A stretch of DNA of 64,000 bases. Origin: a virus. Made by a program: the position numbers and the translations under genes. The stretch spans positions 1 through 64,000 of IMG/VR virus record IMGVR_UViG_3300023084_000009, one strand, 5' to 3'. Below, piece by piece: positions 49,015 to 58,716 of this stretch (the first letter of the stretch is position 1; each line of letters begins with the position of its first letter). The notes under the pieces were generated by a model that did not search any database, was not told where the DNA came from, and saw nothing but the letters and a program-made list of their open reading frames with translations.

Positions 49015-49551
49015 TTATGAAAATTTGTTTTTTACATATTCAGTAGAAATATAAAGATTTCCACTTACTATTATTCTTTCTTTATTTATTTTATGTTGGG
49101 GCACTCTATGTTCAAGTAGAGATGGAAATATTAGAATATCCCCTTCTTTTGGGTGAAATTCAAACTCATTGAACACTAGTGGTGCAGATCCCTCTGGACA
49201 ACGAACATAATATACAAAGGAATATGTTGCTGGAAAATGATGATGCGTTAAAGCATATTCATTTTCTCTGTAGATTAAACCCCATATATTACCAACCTCC
49301 CAGGAACCACGCCATAGTTCATTAAAGTTTCCATGATCATTTAAGCACGCAATAATATAGTCCATCAGTTTTTTAAATGATGGTGTTCTCATATTAAAAG
49401 AAGTCATGTAACATCTACATGAAGTGTTCTTGTTTTGAACATCTCCACTACTTCTTATATCTTTTTCTAGTTCATCATTCAATTTCTCAAAGTAGGGATA
49501 TTTAAACTCATATATCCCTACTTTTTGATTTACTTCAATTAAGTGCTCCAT
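49015..49551 (-). CDS. 2OG-Fe(II) oxygenase (2OG-FeII_Oxy_5-like)
   Basis: 178 residues from the ATG at 49551 (TGATG overlap with the adhesin stop). Seen: Y-A-L-T-H103-H-H-F-P-A-T-Y-S-F-V-Y-Y-V, P-L-V-F, G-D-I-L-I-F-P-S-L-L-E-H148-R-V, and R159-I-I-V-S-G-N, as in the family with an H-x-H/N motif before the S-x-V-Y-Y strand. Substrate unknown. It follows a Gly-rich adhesin gene, so modification of a structural protein is one option. Confidence 0.75.
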   Translation of the reverse strand: MEHLIEVNQKVGIYEFKYPYFEKLNDELEKDIRSSGDVQNKNTSCRCYMTSFNMRTPSFKKLMDYIIACLNDHGNFNELWRGSWEVGNIWGLIYRENEYALTHHHFPATYSFVYYVRCPEGSAPLVFNEFEFHPKEGDILIFPSLLEHRVPQHKINKERIIVSGNLYISTEYVKNKFS

Positions 49552-50555
49552 CAACCGGAAAGATATCTAACAATAACAATTCCAGATCCACCATTACCAC
49601 CACCTGAGTTTGGTCCTACGGTTCCACCGCCGCCACCACCTCTATTTGCTAGACCACTTCTTGGGGATTTACCTGGTCTTCTACCTCCACCATATCCAAT
49701 TCCATTAGTCGGAACTTCTGGATCTGGTCTACCATTTCCTGGTTCTCCACCACCAGCATAACCAACAGAAGATCCAGAAATACTATAAGTTAATCCTCGA
49801 CCAGAAGTGGAAGCATTCCATCCAACGGTTCCAGTTGGTCCTCCTTGTCCGGCACCACCACCACCGCCACCACCATATCCAGGTGCTCTCCATCCAGGAT
49901 GTCCCCATCCAGAACCAGGAGAATTAGAACCATCGGTTCCTCCAGTGGAAGAGTTGGTTGAACCGCCGTTTTGTGGTCCAGGGTCAGCCCATCCACCACC
50001 ACCACCTGAACCGCCACTCTGACCGCCGCCAGCAGATGGTCCTTGCATACCAATTCCACCACCACCGCCGCCAGGGGAGGTAATAGGACCGAATGTAGTG
50101 GTCCCTCCACCACCACCATTTGCTGAACCAGCACCACCAATGCTTACTGCATAACTTCCAACAGATACTGCAAAACTATTTGAATAATATAATCTTCCAG
50201 CACCACCTGCTCCTCCACCACCTAGTGTTCCGGGAGGAGCAGATCTATGCCCAGCACCGCCGCCACCAAGAACTAAAACTTCAACAGATCCAGCACCTGC
50301 GGAAGTAACCTGAAATGTATCTGGACCAGAAGTAAATGTATGAATTTTATATCCACCAGAAGTTGTTACTGTTCCACCAGATGCTTGTAGTGTTCCTTGG
50401 TCACCAATTGCCTGCCAAGCTGATCCAGTATAGATTTCAACATTTCCACTGGTCGTATTATAAACAACCATTCCAGTGGTAGCACTTAAGGAATTTCTCT
50501 GTGAAGTAGTTACAGAACTAATTTCAATATTATTTGAATTTAATCTGGTTGCCAT
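49551..50555 (-). CDS. Glycine-rich adhesin with polyglycine blocks
   Basis: 334 residues. N-terminal fibre module (G-M-V-V-Y-N-T-T-S-G-N-V-E-I-Y-T-G-S-A-W), a ~40-residue domain ending V-E-V-L-V-L-G-G-G-G-A-G, then about 220 residues dominated by G-G-G-G runs and short variable loops, closing with G-I-V-I-V-R-Y-L. Known: such polyglycine-sandwich tips bind receptors in T4-like phages. Related to 57752-58693 and 60364-61584. Confidence 0.75.
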   Translation of the reverse strand: MATRLNSNNIEISSVTTSQRNSLSATTGMVVYNTTSGNVEIYTGSAWQAIGDQGTLQASGGTVTTSGGYKIHTFTSGPDTFQVTSAGAGSVEVLVLGGGGAGHRSAPPGTLGGGGAGGAGRLYYSNSFAVSVGSYAVSIGGAGSANGGGGGTTTFGPITSPGGGGGGIGMQGPSAGGGQSGGSGGGGGWADPGPQNGGSTNSSTGGTDGSNSPGSGWGHPGWRAPGYGGGGGGGAGQGGPTGTVGWNASTSGRGLTYSISGSSVGYAGGGEPGNGRPDPEVPTNGIGYGGGRRPGKSPRSGLANRGGGGGGTVGPNSGGGNGGSGIVIVRYLSG

Positions 50556-50556
50556 A

Positions 50557-53313
50557 TCAATTATTACCTTTAAGATTATTTATTTCTTCTTTAAGTAAAT
50601 AAATTTCAGATCTAAGTTCTTTAATTGCTTCAACTAAAAGAGCAACAAAGTTTTGATACGCAACTGACTTTGGATCATCACCAAATACAAGTTCAGGAAT
50701 AATATTTTCAACCTCTTGTGCAATAAATCCAAGAGAATGTTGTCCATTTTCTTTATAATCAAACTCAACACCCCTTAATTTACAAACTTTTTCAAGAGCA
50801 TCTGCAATAGTTGTAATGTTAATTTTGAGTTTAATATCAGAATTGGATGTTACTGATCCAGCACAAGTTAAGTTTGTTCCATCAAAAGTTAGATTACTAG
50901 AAGTAGTTGCTACGTTAGATCCATTTTTGTAAAGAACTTGGTTTGCTGATCCAGCAACTGGTCCAGGTATGCCTTGAATACCCTGAACACCTTGAGTACC
51001 ATAAGTGCCTTGAGTACCAGTGATTCCCTGAGTTCCATTAGTACCTTGAGCACCTGTAATTCCTTGAATACCCTGAGTTCCTTGAGTACCCTGAGTTCCT
51101 TGAGTACCCTGAGTTCCTTGAGTACCCTGAGTTCCTTGAGTACCCTGAGTTCCATTAGTACCCTGAGTTCCATTAGTACCCTGAGTTCCTTGAGTACCCT
51201 GAGTTCCTTGAGTACCCTGAGTTCCATTAGTACCCTGAGTTCCTTGAGTACCTTGAATACCTTGGATGCCCTGAGTACCTGTAATTCCTTGAATACCCTG
51301 AGTTCCTTGAATACCTTGAGTGCCTTGAACACCCTGAAGAGCAGCATTGGAAATAGTTGCCTTCTTTAAGTCTCCAACATCAGCATCATAAAGAAGAATA
51401 TAATCGCTACCAGATGGTTGTCCAGAAGTTAGTTCAGCGCGATTACTAATAACTCCAGCACCAACAGTAGTCAGAGAAGAATTGGTAACTCCTGCTCCAA
51501 GAGTGGTCGCTGAAAGAACATCAGCACTGTTAATCTTATAAGTTCCACCAGTATATACATCTATTCCTCCAGAAACAACATCTACTCCAGATTGGAATGT
51601 AGATACACCAACTACATTTAGACCACCATCTGTGATTCTAAGACCAGAACGAGCGGTAGAAATATAAACCGCATCAACGTTAGTAACGTCTTCATAAACT
51701 AATGTACCAAGAACGGTAAGATCTCCACTAACTTCTGCATTACCAGTAATACTTACACCACCAGAAGTGGTCTCAAATTTCTTATCACCGAAAGCATAGT
51801 ATAACTCTACACCTGCATTATCAATAAACTTTGCTATAGGTTGATTTCCACCAGTTCTAATTTCGGTAGAATTACTTTTTATCCATAAAGCACTACTAGC
51901 GCCAGTTTCCTGAATATAACTTGTACTCCCATCACTAAAGATTTCTAAATCTACACCATCACCAAATCTCAGTTTATCATTATCACCAAGATTTACATTA
52001 CCTTGGAATGTGGCGATACCAGCAACTTCTAATTGATTAAATGATGCTGTTGTGGTATGAATTGTTACTCCAGATCCAACACTAATTGTATTAGTATCTC
52101 CATTAAGAGTAACCGAAGATGAACCAACAGTAAGAACACCAACGATACGAGCATCACCAGCAATACTTAGATCATTACCAACAAAAAGATTATCTTGTGT
52201 GGTAACAATGCCAACGAATGTAGAAACACCAGAGACATTCAGTTGATCAGTATCTGTTGTTCCTGTTACATCAATACCAGTAGACTTGGTAGCAAACTTC
52301 TGAATGCCATAATGGGAAAGAATAACCTCACCAGTAAGACCATTTGCATGGATGTATCCAGTCGTGCCTGAACCTGAACCATTGTCGGCAGAAATATAGA
52401 TACCCTTGTCAGCAGCGGCATTTCTAATTATTAAGTGATCAGTAGTGTTGATAATGTAACTGCTAGTATTATGATAAATCTGTAAGTCTTGACCAGCACC
52501 AAATATTATCTTATCATCATCACCAAGATCTACATTACCTTGGAATGTAGAGACACCAGAAACATTCAGTTGGTCAGTCTGGATCGTTCCAGTTACGTCA
52601 ATACCATAGTTTTGCGTTTTAAGTTTTTCGTTCTCGTCTTGATAAAGTGAAATGTATTTACCAACCTGCTCACCATCATCAAATACAGAACTTGGCCACG
52701 TTTTTAAATATCTGGTTCCACCATTGTCTGCAATGTCGATATAATCACTACCACTACTTCCAGATCTTATCGACAAAGGAGTCCCACTTTGCGCCTGAAT
52801 GTAATTTCTGCCTGGAGAACCAGATTGGTGCCGAATGTATAAATCATAGCTAGCACCAAAATAAAGTGAATCATTATCACCAAAATATGCATCACCTTGG
52901 AATGTAGAAACTCCTACTACATCTAATCCACCACCAGTGATTCTTAGACCAGATCTTGCCGTAGCGATACCAACAGAATCAACATTAACTACGTCCTCAT
53001 AAGTAAGAGTTCCACCAACCGTTACATCACCACTGAATGATGCACTAGTAGCAGTAAGAACACCAGATATTCTTACATTATCCAGTTCTGTATGCCCATC
53101 TACATCTAGATCACCAGAAGCACTTAAATTTCTTGTAGTAATATCTTCTCCAACTGATCCTCCACCTTCAACATTAAGTGTTGATGCATGGAGAGTACCT
53201 CCAACATAAAGATCGTTTTGGAACGTACCAACTCCAACAAATGTGGATATTCCAGCGTCTACGATATTTCTACTATCATCAACAATAGTAGAATTAGAAA
53301 TCTTAATTGCCAT
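50557..53313 (-). CDS. Collagen-like fibre with S74-type chaperone domain
   Basis: 918 residues. Repeated beta modules (three D-K/S-L-x-F-G units and two D-S-V/A-x-I-A/S-T-A-R-S-G-L-R-I-T units), a collagen-like stretch of G-T-Q/G-I-Q triplets at about 660-800, then a C-terminal S74-like domain: S-D-I-K-L-K-I-N-I, G-F-I-A-Q-E-V-E-N-I-I-P-E-L-V, and a coiled-coil tail. The Ser and Lys of the proposed dyad are kept although Arg is replaced by Lys. Confidence 0.8.
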   Translation of the reverse strand: MAIKISNSTIVDDSRNIVDAGISTFVGVGTFQNDLYVGGTLHASTLNVEGGGSVGEDITTRNLSASGDLDVDGHTELDNVRISGVLTATSASFSGDVTVGGTLTYEDVVNVDSVGIATARSGLRITGGGLDVVGVSTFQGDAYFGDNDSLYFGASYDLYIRHQSGSPGRNYIQAQSGTPLSIRSGSSGSDYIDIADNGGTRYLKTWPSSVFDDGEQVGKYISLYQDENEKLKTQNYGIDVTGTIQTDQLNVSGVSTFQGNVDLGDDDKIIFGAGQDLQIYHNTSSYIINTTDHLIIRNAAADKGIYISADNGSGSGTTGYIHANGLTGEVILSHYGIQKFATKSTGIDVTGTTDTDQLNVSGVSTFVGIVTTQDNLFVGNDLSIAGDARIVGVLTVGSSSVTLNGDTNTISVGSGVTIHTTTASFNQLEVAGIATFQGNVNLGDNDKLRFGDGVDLEIFSDGSTSYIQETGASSALWIKSNSTEIRTGGNQPIAKFIDNAGVELYYAFGDKKFETTSGGVSITGNAEVSGDLTVLGTLVYEDVTNVDAVYISTARSGLRITDGGLNVVGVSTFQSGVDVVSGGIDVYTGGTYKINSADVLSATTLGAGVTNSSLTTVGAGVISNRAELTSGQPSGSDYILLYDADVGDLKKATISNAALQGVQGTQGIQGTQGIQGITGTQGIQGIQGTQGTQGTNGTQGTQGTQGTQGTQGTNGTQGTNGTQGTQGTQGTQGTQGTQGTQGTQGTQGIQGITGAQGTNGTQGITGTQGTYGTQGVQGIQGIPGPVAGSANQVLYKNGSNVATTSSNLTFDGTNLTCAGSVTSNSDIKLKINITTIADALEKVCKLRGVEFDYKENGQHSLGFIAQEVENIIPELVFGDDPKSVAYQNFVALLVEAIKELRSEIYLLKEEINNLKGNN
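50577..50583 (-). promoter_or_regulatory. Late-type promoter motif (ATAAATA)
   Basis: ATAAATA (GAAATAAATAATC) 22 nt before the ATG at 50555, inside the 3' end of the upstream fibre gene. Confidence 0.4.
51070..51250 (-). repeat. 18-bp tandem repeats encoding collagen-like triplets
   Basis: Array of the 18-bp unit GAGTTCCTTGAGTACCCT (plus strand), with some units changed to GAGTTCCATTAGTACCCT. It encodes G-T-Q-G-T-Q or G-T-N-G-T-Q. Near-identity suggests recent slippage expansion. Confidence 0.85.
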
Positions 53314-53346
53314 CTACCGTCCTCGTTTGCACTAGGTAGTTTTTAG

Positions 53347-53353
53347 TATTTAG
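53347..53353 (-). promoter_or_regulatory. Late-type promoter motif (CTAAATA)
   Basis: CTAAATA (CCTAAATACTAAAA) about 34 nt before the ATG at 53313. Confidence 0.5.
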
Positions 53354-53357
53354 GAAA

Positions 53358-56300
53358 TCACTCCAGTGCAGATATTCTTTGTTCGAGTTCTTCTATCTTT
53401 TGTTGTTGTTCTTTTACAACTTCAATCAAAAGACCCACTAAACCATTGTAATTTACACCCTTCTTAGTATCACCATAAACCAATCGTGGCATCACTGCTT
53501 CAACTTCCTGTGCTATGATACCAGCAGAAGGTAATCCACCTTGGGATTCTATCCAATCAAAGGTAACTCCACGAATCTGAGAAACTTTTCCGATTGGATC
53601 ATCAATTACTGCAATATTTTCTTTGAATCTTTCATCTGAAGTGGTATTGAAGTCTGCTGCTTGTACTGTTCCTTGAGCAAAAATAGTTCCAACAAAAGTA
53701 GAAACTCCAGTAACATTTACCTGGTTAGTAAATGTAGTTCCAACAACTGTTACTCCATACCCTGTGGTTTCAAGTTTCTTAGAACCATTATAGAAGAGTC
53801 TTACAGTTCTTCCAGATCCATCATTAAGTGCTTCAACCCAATTCTCATTTGATTGTGATGGGTTTTGAAGTTTTAAATCTTGACCACGGAGAAGTAGTGT
53901 TCCTGTAGAACTATCTTCATGAAGAATGAGGTTATCAGTGTCAGAATATAACCACCCATCATTATCATTTCCAAAATAAATTCTATTGTTATCACCAAAG
54001 TATGCGTTATCATTAAAGGTTGAAACTCCAGTTACCTCAAATCCACCACCAGTAATTCTTAATCCAGATCTGGCAGTGGCAATACCAATAGAGTCTTGAT
54101 TGGTAACGTTCTCATAAGTAAGGTCGCCAAGAACTGTTACGTTTCCACTGAACTCAGCACTAGTGGCAGTGAGAATACCAGAGATATTAACATTATCAAG
54201 TTCAGCATGTCCAGTGATGTCAACACCACCTACTGTGGTTTCAAATTTCTTGGAGTTGTTGTAGTAGAGTGATACCTCAGCATTTTGATTTGCCTCTATT
54301 GCCAGTTCATTAGAGTTTGATCTTATATGAACACTACTTCCATCTAAGTATAGTCTTCCTGTTCCAATCTCTCTAATAAAACTATGACCTCCACCATGGT
54401 AAATCTGTAAATCATCACCATCACCAAAATACAATCTATCATCATCACCAAGATATACATTATCTTGGAATGTAGAAATACCAGAAACAGTAAGATTTCC
54501 TCCATTAACATCTAAACTTCCATTGATAATTGTCTTATTAGATGCTGCAGGATCAATGTTAATGTTACCAGTAGTTGAAGAGAATGTATTAGCAGCAAGT
54601 TGAAGGTTACCAACAGTTAAACTTGTTGGAGTAATGAGAGTTTGATTCGAAACTCCATCAGTAACAACCAGGTTTCCAACATTCTCTAGGTCGTAAGATG
54701 TAGAGGCAAAACTTACTTGCCCAGTTTCTTGATTGATATAAAGAGAATCGCCAACTCTAAAGTCTCCAGATTGATCAATACTTACAAAAGAAACTTGACC
54801 ACTGTTAAGTTCAACTACTTCATTAGACTGTACTACAAGTGTTGCGTCATTGGTAAAATCTTTACCTGTTCCAACATGATTAAAGTTAGTAGCAAATAGT
54901 CTTAACTGAACACCAACCCCATCTGCAACAACACCTTGAGATCCATATTCAACGGCACAACCGACTGAACGCATCTCAGCACCAAACATAGTATAGTCGG
55001 CAAGAGTAATAGCACTAGCAATACCAGTTTGAGTTACGCCATCAGATTGGAAGAACCTAACATCCTGTGTGGTTCCAATACCAACCGATGTAAATGTACC
55101 ATATCCTTTACCACTAATTCTAGCGTAATCAGTATTATAATTAGTGATCGTACCAACAGCAACTACTGAACCACCAGAGTCATAAAGTTTAACAACATCA
55201 TTAACTGATGGTGTTACTCCAGGAGTTCTAAACTTAAGTCTTGTTTCAGCAGTACCTGCAATACCAACCGTACCACCAAGACCAACAATTGCCTGAGAAG
55301 CAAAGTAGTGGAAGCAGTTTAGGTATTCTGCACGAGCACCATTTGTTAGGATGATACCTTTGTTGTTTGGTGTAAAGAATGTTACTTCATTGAAAAGCAT
55401 TCCTGCTTCTAATGAATTACTTGCTACCTTAGATCCATCAACTAACGCACCTCTACCTGCCAGGTATGTTGTTGGTGGATTATCAGGAGTATCATATCCA
55501 TATGGATCACTTGTAGTTACTGTAGATCCAGTATTAAGAACAGTTACTCTCTGGATATAAGGACTTCTAGTCGTGATTGCGATACCAGTTGCATATGCGA
55601 AAGCATATCCTGTATCGGTAGAAGAATTATAGAAAGAATCTTTAATAGTAAAGTCTTCTAATGTAGAGATATCATTTAGTTCAAATACATTATTAGTCTT
55701 TGTAGCATCTGAAGGTTTAATTGTTGTTGCTCTTAAACCAGCACCCTTAACAGTTACTCCTCTAGGAACTGTAAGAGGGCAAGTTTCCTCATAAGTACCA
55801 GCAGAAATGTTGATTATGTCACCATTCGTAACAACACTCAGTGCCTGTGCAATGGTGAGATATGGTTCATTAATATTATCACCAGAATTCGAGTCGCTAC
55901 CAGTTGTAGCAACATAGTAAGTCTTTCCAAGTGCATTAAGATCACCATCAAATCTGGTTGCCGTTGCGACGCCAGATACATTCAATGCATCAAGTTCAGT
56001 GTGTCCATCAACATCTAGTTCAAATGCAGTAACAATACCACTAATATTAACGTTATCAAGTTCAGTATGCCCATCAACATCAATTGTATCAACACCATTG
56101 TTAAAAGTAGCAACTCCAACTACATCCAATCCACCACCAGTGACTCTGAGACCAGAACGAGCGGTGGCAATACCAACAGAATCTACATTGGTTACGTCCT
56201 CATACTTAAGGACACCACCAACAGTTACATCACCACTAAATGATGCTGTGGTTCCTGAAATCTGACTAGCAAAGGTAGAAATACCATTTGTATATAAGTT

Positions 56301-57113
56301 TCTAGTTACAATATCATCACCAATCGAAGCTCCTCCACCACCAGATCCAGCAGTAAGAGATCCAGCAATAAAAAGATCACTTTGGAAAGTTCCAACTCCA
56401 GCAACTGTAAAACCGCCATCAAAATATGAAGATGTTTGAGTAATTGTTACTCCAGATCCAATATGAACACTGTTATTATCTCCATCAATAACTACAGAAG
56501 AAGATCCAACAGTCAATATGCCAGTAATCCTAGCATCACCATGTACATCTAATGCATAAATTGAACTTGCTGTTGTTGTTGAAACACCAAGATTTGCCGT
56601 AGTGCTAATACCATTAACACCTGATACCCAATATCTACTACCCTGAACCCCTTGAATACCTTGAATGCCTTGAGTACCCTGAACCCCTTGAACACCCTGA
56701 ACGCCGGTGGTTCCTTGAGGTCCAGCAGATTCAAAGGTAACTACATCTACAATATCTCCAGCAACTAATGCAGAATTTAGAATTAAAGTATTACCAGCAG
56801 AAGTTGTGTATTCTGTCGTGGTTAAGTGGACGCCATTAACAAAGACATCCATAGAACCAATCAGTGCATAATTTACACTGAAGTTGGTTTGTCCTTCTGT
56901 TGCTACAAATCTATATTCATCCCTATCAAAGTTAGAACCTTGAATACCTTGAATACCCTGAACACCTTGAACTCCTTGTGTTCCTTGAGTACCTTGAGGT
57001 CCTAGTTGGCCAAGTCTTTTCCAGGATGACCCATTCCACTGCCATCTATTGCCATTGGCAACGTAAATGTCATTTATAGATGGACTTAACGGAAAATCTA
57101 GTGCTGCTGCCAT
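53358..57113 (-). CDS. Large fibre with beta-helix and S74-type chaperone domain
   Basis: 1251 residues. N-terminal W-Q-W-N-G-S-S-W-K-R-L anchor, short collagen patches, repeated A-R-S-G-L-R-V/I-T-G-G-G modules, a pectin-lyase-like beta-helix (Y-Y-V-A-T-T-G-S-D-S-N-S-G, I-I-N-I-S-A-G-T-Y-E-E) around residues 400-560, more modules, and a C-terminal S74 domain (S-D-E-R-F-K-E-N-I, G-I-I-A-Q-E-V-E-A-V-M-P, coiled coil). Probably a long tail fibre. Confidence 0.82.
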   Translation of the reverse strand: MAAALDFPLSPSINDIYVANGNRWQWNGSSWKRLGQLGPQGTQGTQGVQGVQGIQGIQGSNFDRDEYRFVATEGQTNFSVNYALIGSMDVFVNGVHLTTTEYTTSAGNTLILNSALVAGDIVDVVTFESAGPQGTTGVQGVQGVQGTQGIQGIQGVQGSRYWVSGVNGISTTANLGVSTTTASSIYALDVHGDARITGILTVGSSSVVIDGDNNSVHIGSGVTITQTSSYFDGGFTVAGVGTFQSDLFIAGSLTAGSGGGGASIGDDIVTRNLYTNGISTFASQISGTTASFSGDVTVGGVLKYEDVTNVDSVGIATARSGLRVTGGGLDVVGVATFNNGVDTIDVDGHTELDNVNISGIVTAFELDVDGHTELDALNVSGVATATRFDGDLNALGKTYYVATTGSDSNSGDNINEPYLTIAQALSVVTNGDIINISAGTYEETCPLTVPRGVTVKGAGLRATTIKPSDATKTNNVFELNDISTLEDFTIKDSFYNSSTDTGYAFAYATGIAITTRSPYIQRVTVLNTGSTVTTSDPYGYDTPDNPPTTYLAGRGALVDGSKVASNSLEAGMLFNEVTFFTPNNKGIILTNGARAEYLNCFHYFASQAIVGLGGTVGIAGTAETRLKFRTPGVTPSVNDVVKLYDSGGSVVAVGTITNYNTDYARISGKGYGTFTSVGIGTTQDVRFFQSDGVTQTGIASAITLADYTMFGAEMRSVGCAVEYGSQGVVADGVGVQLRLFATNFNHVGTGKDFTNDATLVVQSNEVVELNSGQVSFVSIDQSGDFRVGDSLYINQETGQVSFASTSYDLENVGNLVVTDGVSNQTLITPTSLTVGNLQLAANTFSSTTGNINIDPAASNKTIINGSLDVNGGNLTVSGISTFQDNVYLGDDDRLYFGDGDDLQIYHGGGHSFIREIGTGRLYLDGSSVHIRSNSNELAIEANQNAEVSLYYNNSKKFETTVGGVDITGHAELDNVNISGILTATSAEFSGNVTVLGDLTYENVTNQDSIGIATARSGLRITGGGFEVTGVSTFNDNAYFGDNNRIYFGNDNDGWLYSDTDNLILHEDSSTGTLLLRGQDLKLQNPSQSNENWVEALNDGSGRTVRLFYNGSKKLETTGYGVTVVGTTFTNQVNVTGVSTFVGTIFAQGTVQAADFNTTSDERFKENIAVIDDPIGKVSQIRGVTFDWIESQGGLPSAGIIAQEVEAVMPRLVYGDTKKGVNYNGLVGLLIEVVKEQQQKIEELEQRISALE

Positions 57114-57126
57114 CAGGGATTATCTC

Positions 57127-57133
57127 TATTTAT
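57127..57133 (-). promoter_or_regulatory. Late-type promoter motif (ATAAATA), proximal
   Basis: ATAAATA (GTAAATAAATAG) 14 nt before the ATG at 57113; one of two motifs in this intergenic region. Confidence 0.35.
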
Positions 57134-57158
57134 TTACGATGTGATATTCTATTTTAGT

Positions 57159-57165
57159 TATTTAT
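57159..57165 (-). promoter_or_regulatory. Late-type promoter motif (ATAAATA), distal
   Basis: ATAAATA (ACATAAATAACTAAAA) 46 nt before the ATG at 57113; preceded by TTGAC but without a matching -10 box. Confidence 0.45.
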
Positions 57166-57174
57166 GTCAACGAA

Positions 57175-57747
57175 TTACATGCCTAATAATTCTCTAAGAT
57201 CATTAACAGACAAACCAAGTTTATCCAACTTTCTTTGCGCTTCTGTCTTATAAACCCACCCTTGAGTATTATCAGATTGGTAAAGTTCTTCATCCCATTC
57301 GAAGACTACTCCAGTGGTTTGTACACTACTATCCGTTAGATAATTTCTGAAGTTACTAGGATATGGAATTGGGGGAATCCAATCATGAGAATTTCTATCG
57401 TAAGTCCATGAAGTATACGGTTGTGGTGGAAAAAACTTATTATTTTCTCTATCATAAGTGTATCCTGTTACAGCTGTTCTTTCTCTTTCAGATTTCATCT
57501 CTTCGGTTAGATCGGGATAAGTATTATCATATCTGAAAGTTCCATCGAGATTTAAATTTAAATATGATTTAACAGTTTCTGAAGCTGAAATTACCCACTC
57601 ACCACCATATTTTCTTACACACTCACTTAAACCATAATCCAAATCAATTTCATTTGTTTCTGGATTTGTGACATCATTATCATCAAGATGTATAACTCTT
57701 TCAACTATATTATTTTCATTTATTGAGGCAAAATAATGGTTTGACAT
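57175..57747 (-). CDS. Tail-fibre-associated protein (relative of 48534-49010)
   Basis: 190 residues. M-S-N-H-Y-F-A-S-I-N-E-N-N-I-V-E-R-V-I, G-Y-T-Y-D-R-E-N-N-K-F-F-P-P-Q-P-Y-T-S-W, D-W-I-P-P-I-P-Y-P, F-E-W-D-E, the same order as the gene at 48534, with a longer C-terminal helix. It immediately follows a Gly-rich adhesin gene, supporting a fibre-tip partner or chaperone role. Confidence 0.65.
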   Translation of the reverse strand: MSNHYFASINENNIVERVIHLDDNDVTNPETNEIDLDYGLSECVRKYGGEWVISASETVKSYLNLNLDGTFRYDNTYPDLTEEMKSERERTAVTGYTYDRENNKFFPPQPYTSWTYDRNSHDWIPPIPYPSNFRNYLTDSSVQTTGVVFEWDEELYQSDNTQGWVYKTEAQRKLDKLGLSVNDLRELLGM

Positions 57748-57751
57748 TTTC

Positions 57752-58693
57752 TTACGCTTGATAACCTTCTACTTTAATTATAACAATTCCTGGGCATCCA
57801 GCGCCACCAGAAGCACCTCCAGTAGTGCTTCCACCACATTCAGAACCACCGCCGCCACCGCCGCCACCGCCGCTAAATCCAGTTCCACCGCCGCCGCCAC
57901 GAGCACCATTACCACTATACTCACAAAGACCAGCAGCCTGATTTCCATCGGTTCCATTTCCTGGAGTTGGAACAGCAGGTGCTAAAGAAGTTGGTAAAGC
58001 ACTACTTCTTGTTATAACTAAACCACCGCCGCCACCGCCGCCACCGTTTCCAGCAAACGAAGATCCACCGTTTTGACCACCAGGTCCACCATTTCCATTA
58101 GAAAAAGTATAGTCTGAAAAGAAAGGAGACCAAGGACTAATAGTATATGAAGCATTGGTGCCAGCAGGACCTGCGTAAGCACCACCACTTCCTGGAGTAC
58201 TCGGTCCACCAGAATATGGTCCGCCACCAGGAGAAGAACCACCTGGAAATAAAGAACCAGGAGCAGATGGAAGAGTGATTGGAACAGAAGATCCCAAAGT
58301 CGCTATTGTATTGTTCAATTTATATACTAGTGTTCCACTAGCACCACCTCCACCAGAACCACCACCAGAGTCACTACCACCATTACCTGGTGATCCACTA
58401 CCACCCGATCCACCTGGAGTTAAGTGTATAACATCAACTCTGGCATCGGGAGCAAAAGAAATATCTGCTGTTAAATTCGCTGTTCCAGGAGAAGTAAATA
58501 CAAAATATTGTGTCTCCCTATTCATATTTTTAACTGAAAGCCAACCACCTTCTCCAGAATAAGATTCTATGGAAGAAGTGGTTGAGTTAAAAATAACAGT
58601 ACCTATAGCAGTTCCAACACCAGCATTTCTACCAGCACTATCAGTAGAAGCAATACCAAGGTAACTTTGTGATAGATCTCTATTTCTGGACAT
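57752..58693 (-). CDS. Glycine-rich adhesin with polyglycine blocks
   Basis: 313 residues. N-terminal fibre module (V-I-F-N-S-T-T-S-S-I-E-S-Y), a domain ending V-D-V-I-H-L-T-P-G-G-S-G-G, then Gly-rich repeats (S-G-G-G-S-G-G-G-G-A, F-S-G-G-G-G-G-G-G-G-S-E) and closing G-C-P-G-I-V-I-I-K-V-E-G. Same design as 49551-50555 with different loops, suggesting alternative tips. Confidence 0.75.
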   Translation of the reverse strand: MSRNRDLSQSYLGIASTDSAGRNAGVGTAIGTVIFNSTTSSIESYSGEGGWLSVKNMNRETQYFVFTSPGTANLTADISFAPDARVDVIHLTPGGSGGSGSPGNGGSDSGGGSGGGGASGTLVYKLNNTIATLGSSVPITLPSAPGSLFPGGSSPGGGPYSGGPSTPGSGGAYAGPAGTNASYTISPWSPFFSDYTFSNGNGGPGGQNGGSSFAGNGGGGGGGGLVITRSSALPTSLAPAVPTPGNGTDGNQAAGLCEYSGNGARGGGGGTGFSGGGGGGGGGSECGGSTTGGASGGAGCPGIVIIKVEGYQA

Positions 58694-58709
58694 TACAGAA
58701 CTTTTTAGT

Positions 58710-58716
58710 TATTTAT
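58710..58716 (-). promoter_or_regulatory. Late-type promoter motif (ATAAATA)
   Basis: ATAAATA (GATAAATAACTAAAA) 17 nt before the ATG at 58693, over the stop of the upstream oxygenase gene. Confidence 0.45.

Noticed and set aside
50974-51369. Long plus-strand open frames across the collagen-coding DNA (also 13378-13833, 19651-19986, 20365-20639, 61741-62097)
   Set aside because: They are Ser/Leu/Thr repeats created by reading the antisense of 9-18 bp collagen repeats; no start signals and no domain pattern.
57114-57174. Sigma70 promoter upstream of the large fibre gene (TTGACA at 57161-57166)
   Set aside because: No acceptable -10 box at 16-18 bp; the ATAAATA late motifs explain the region better.
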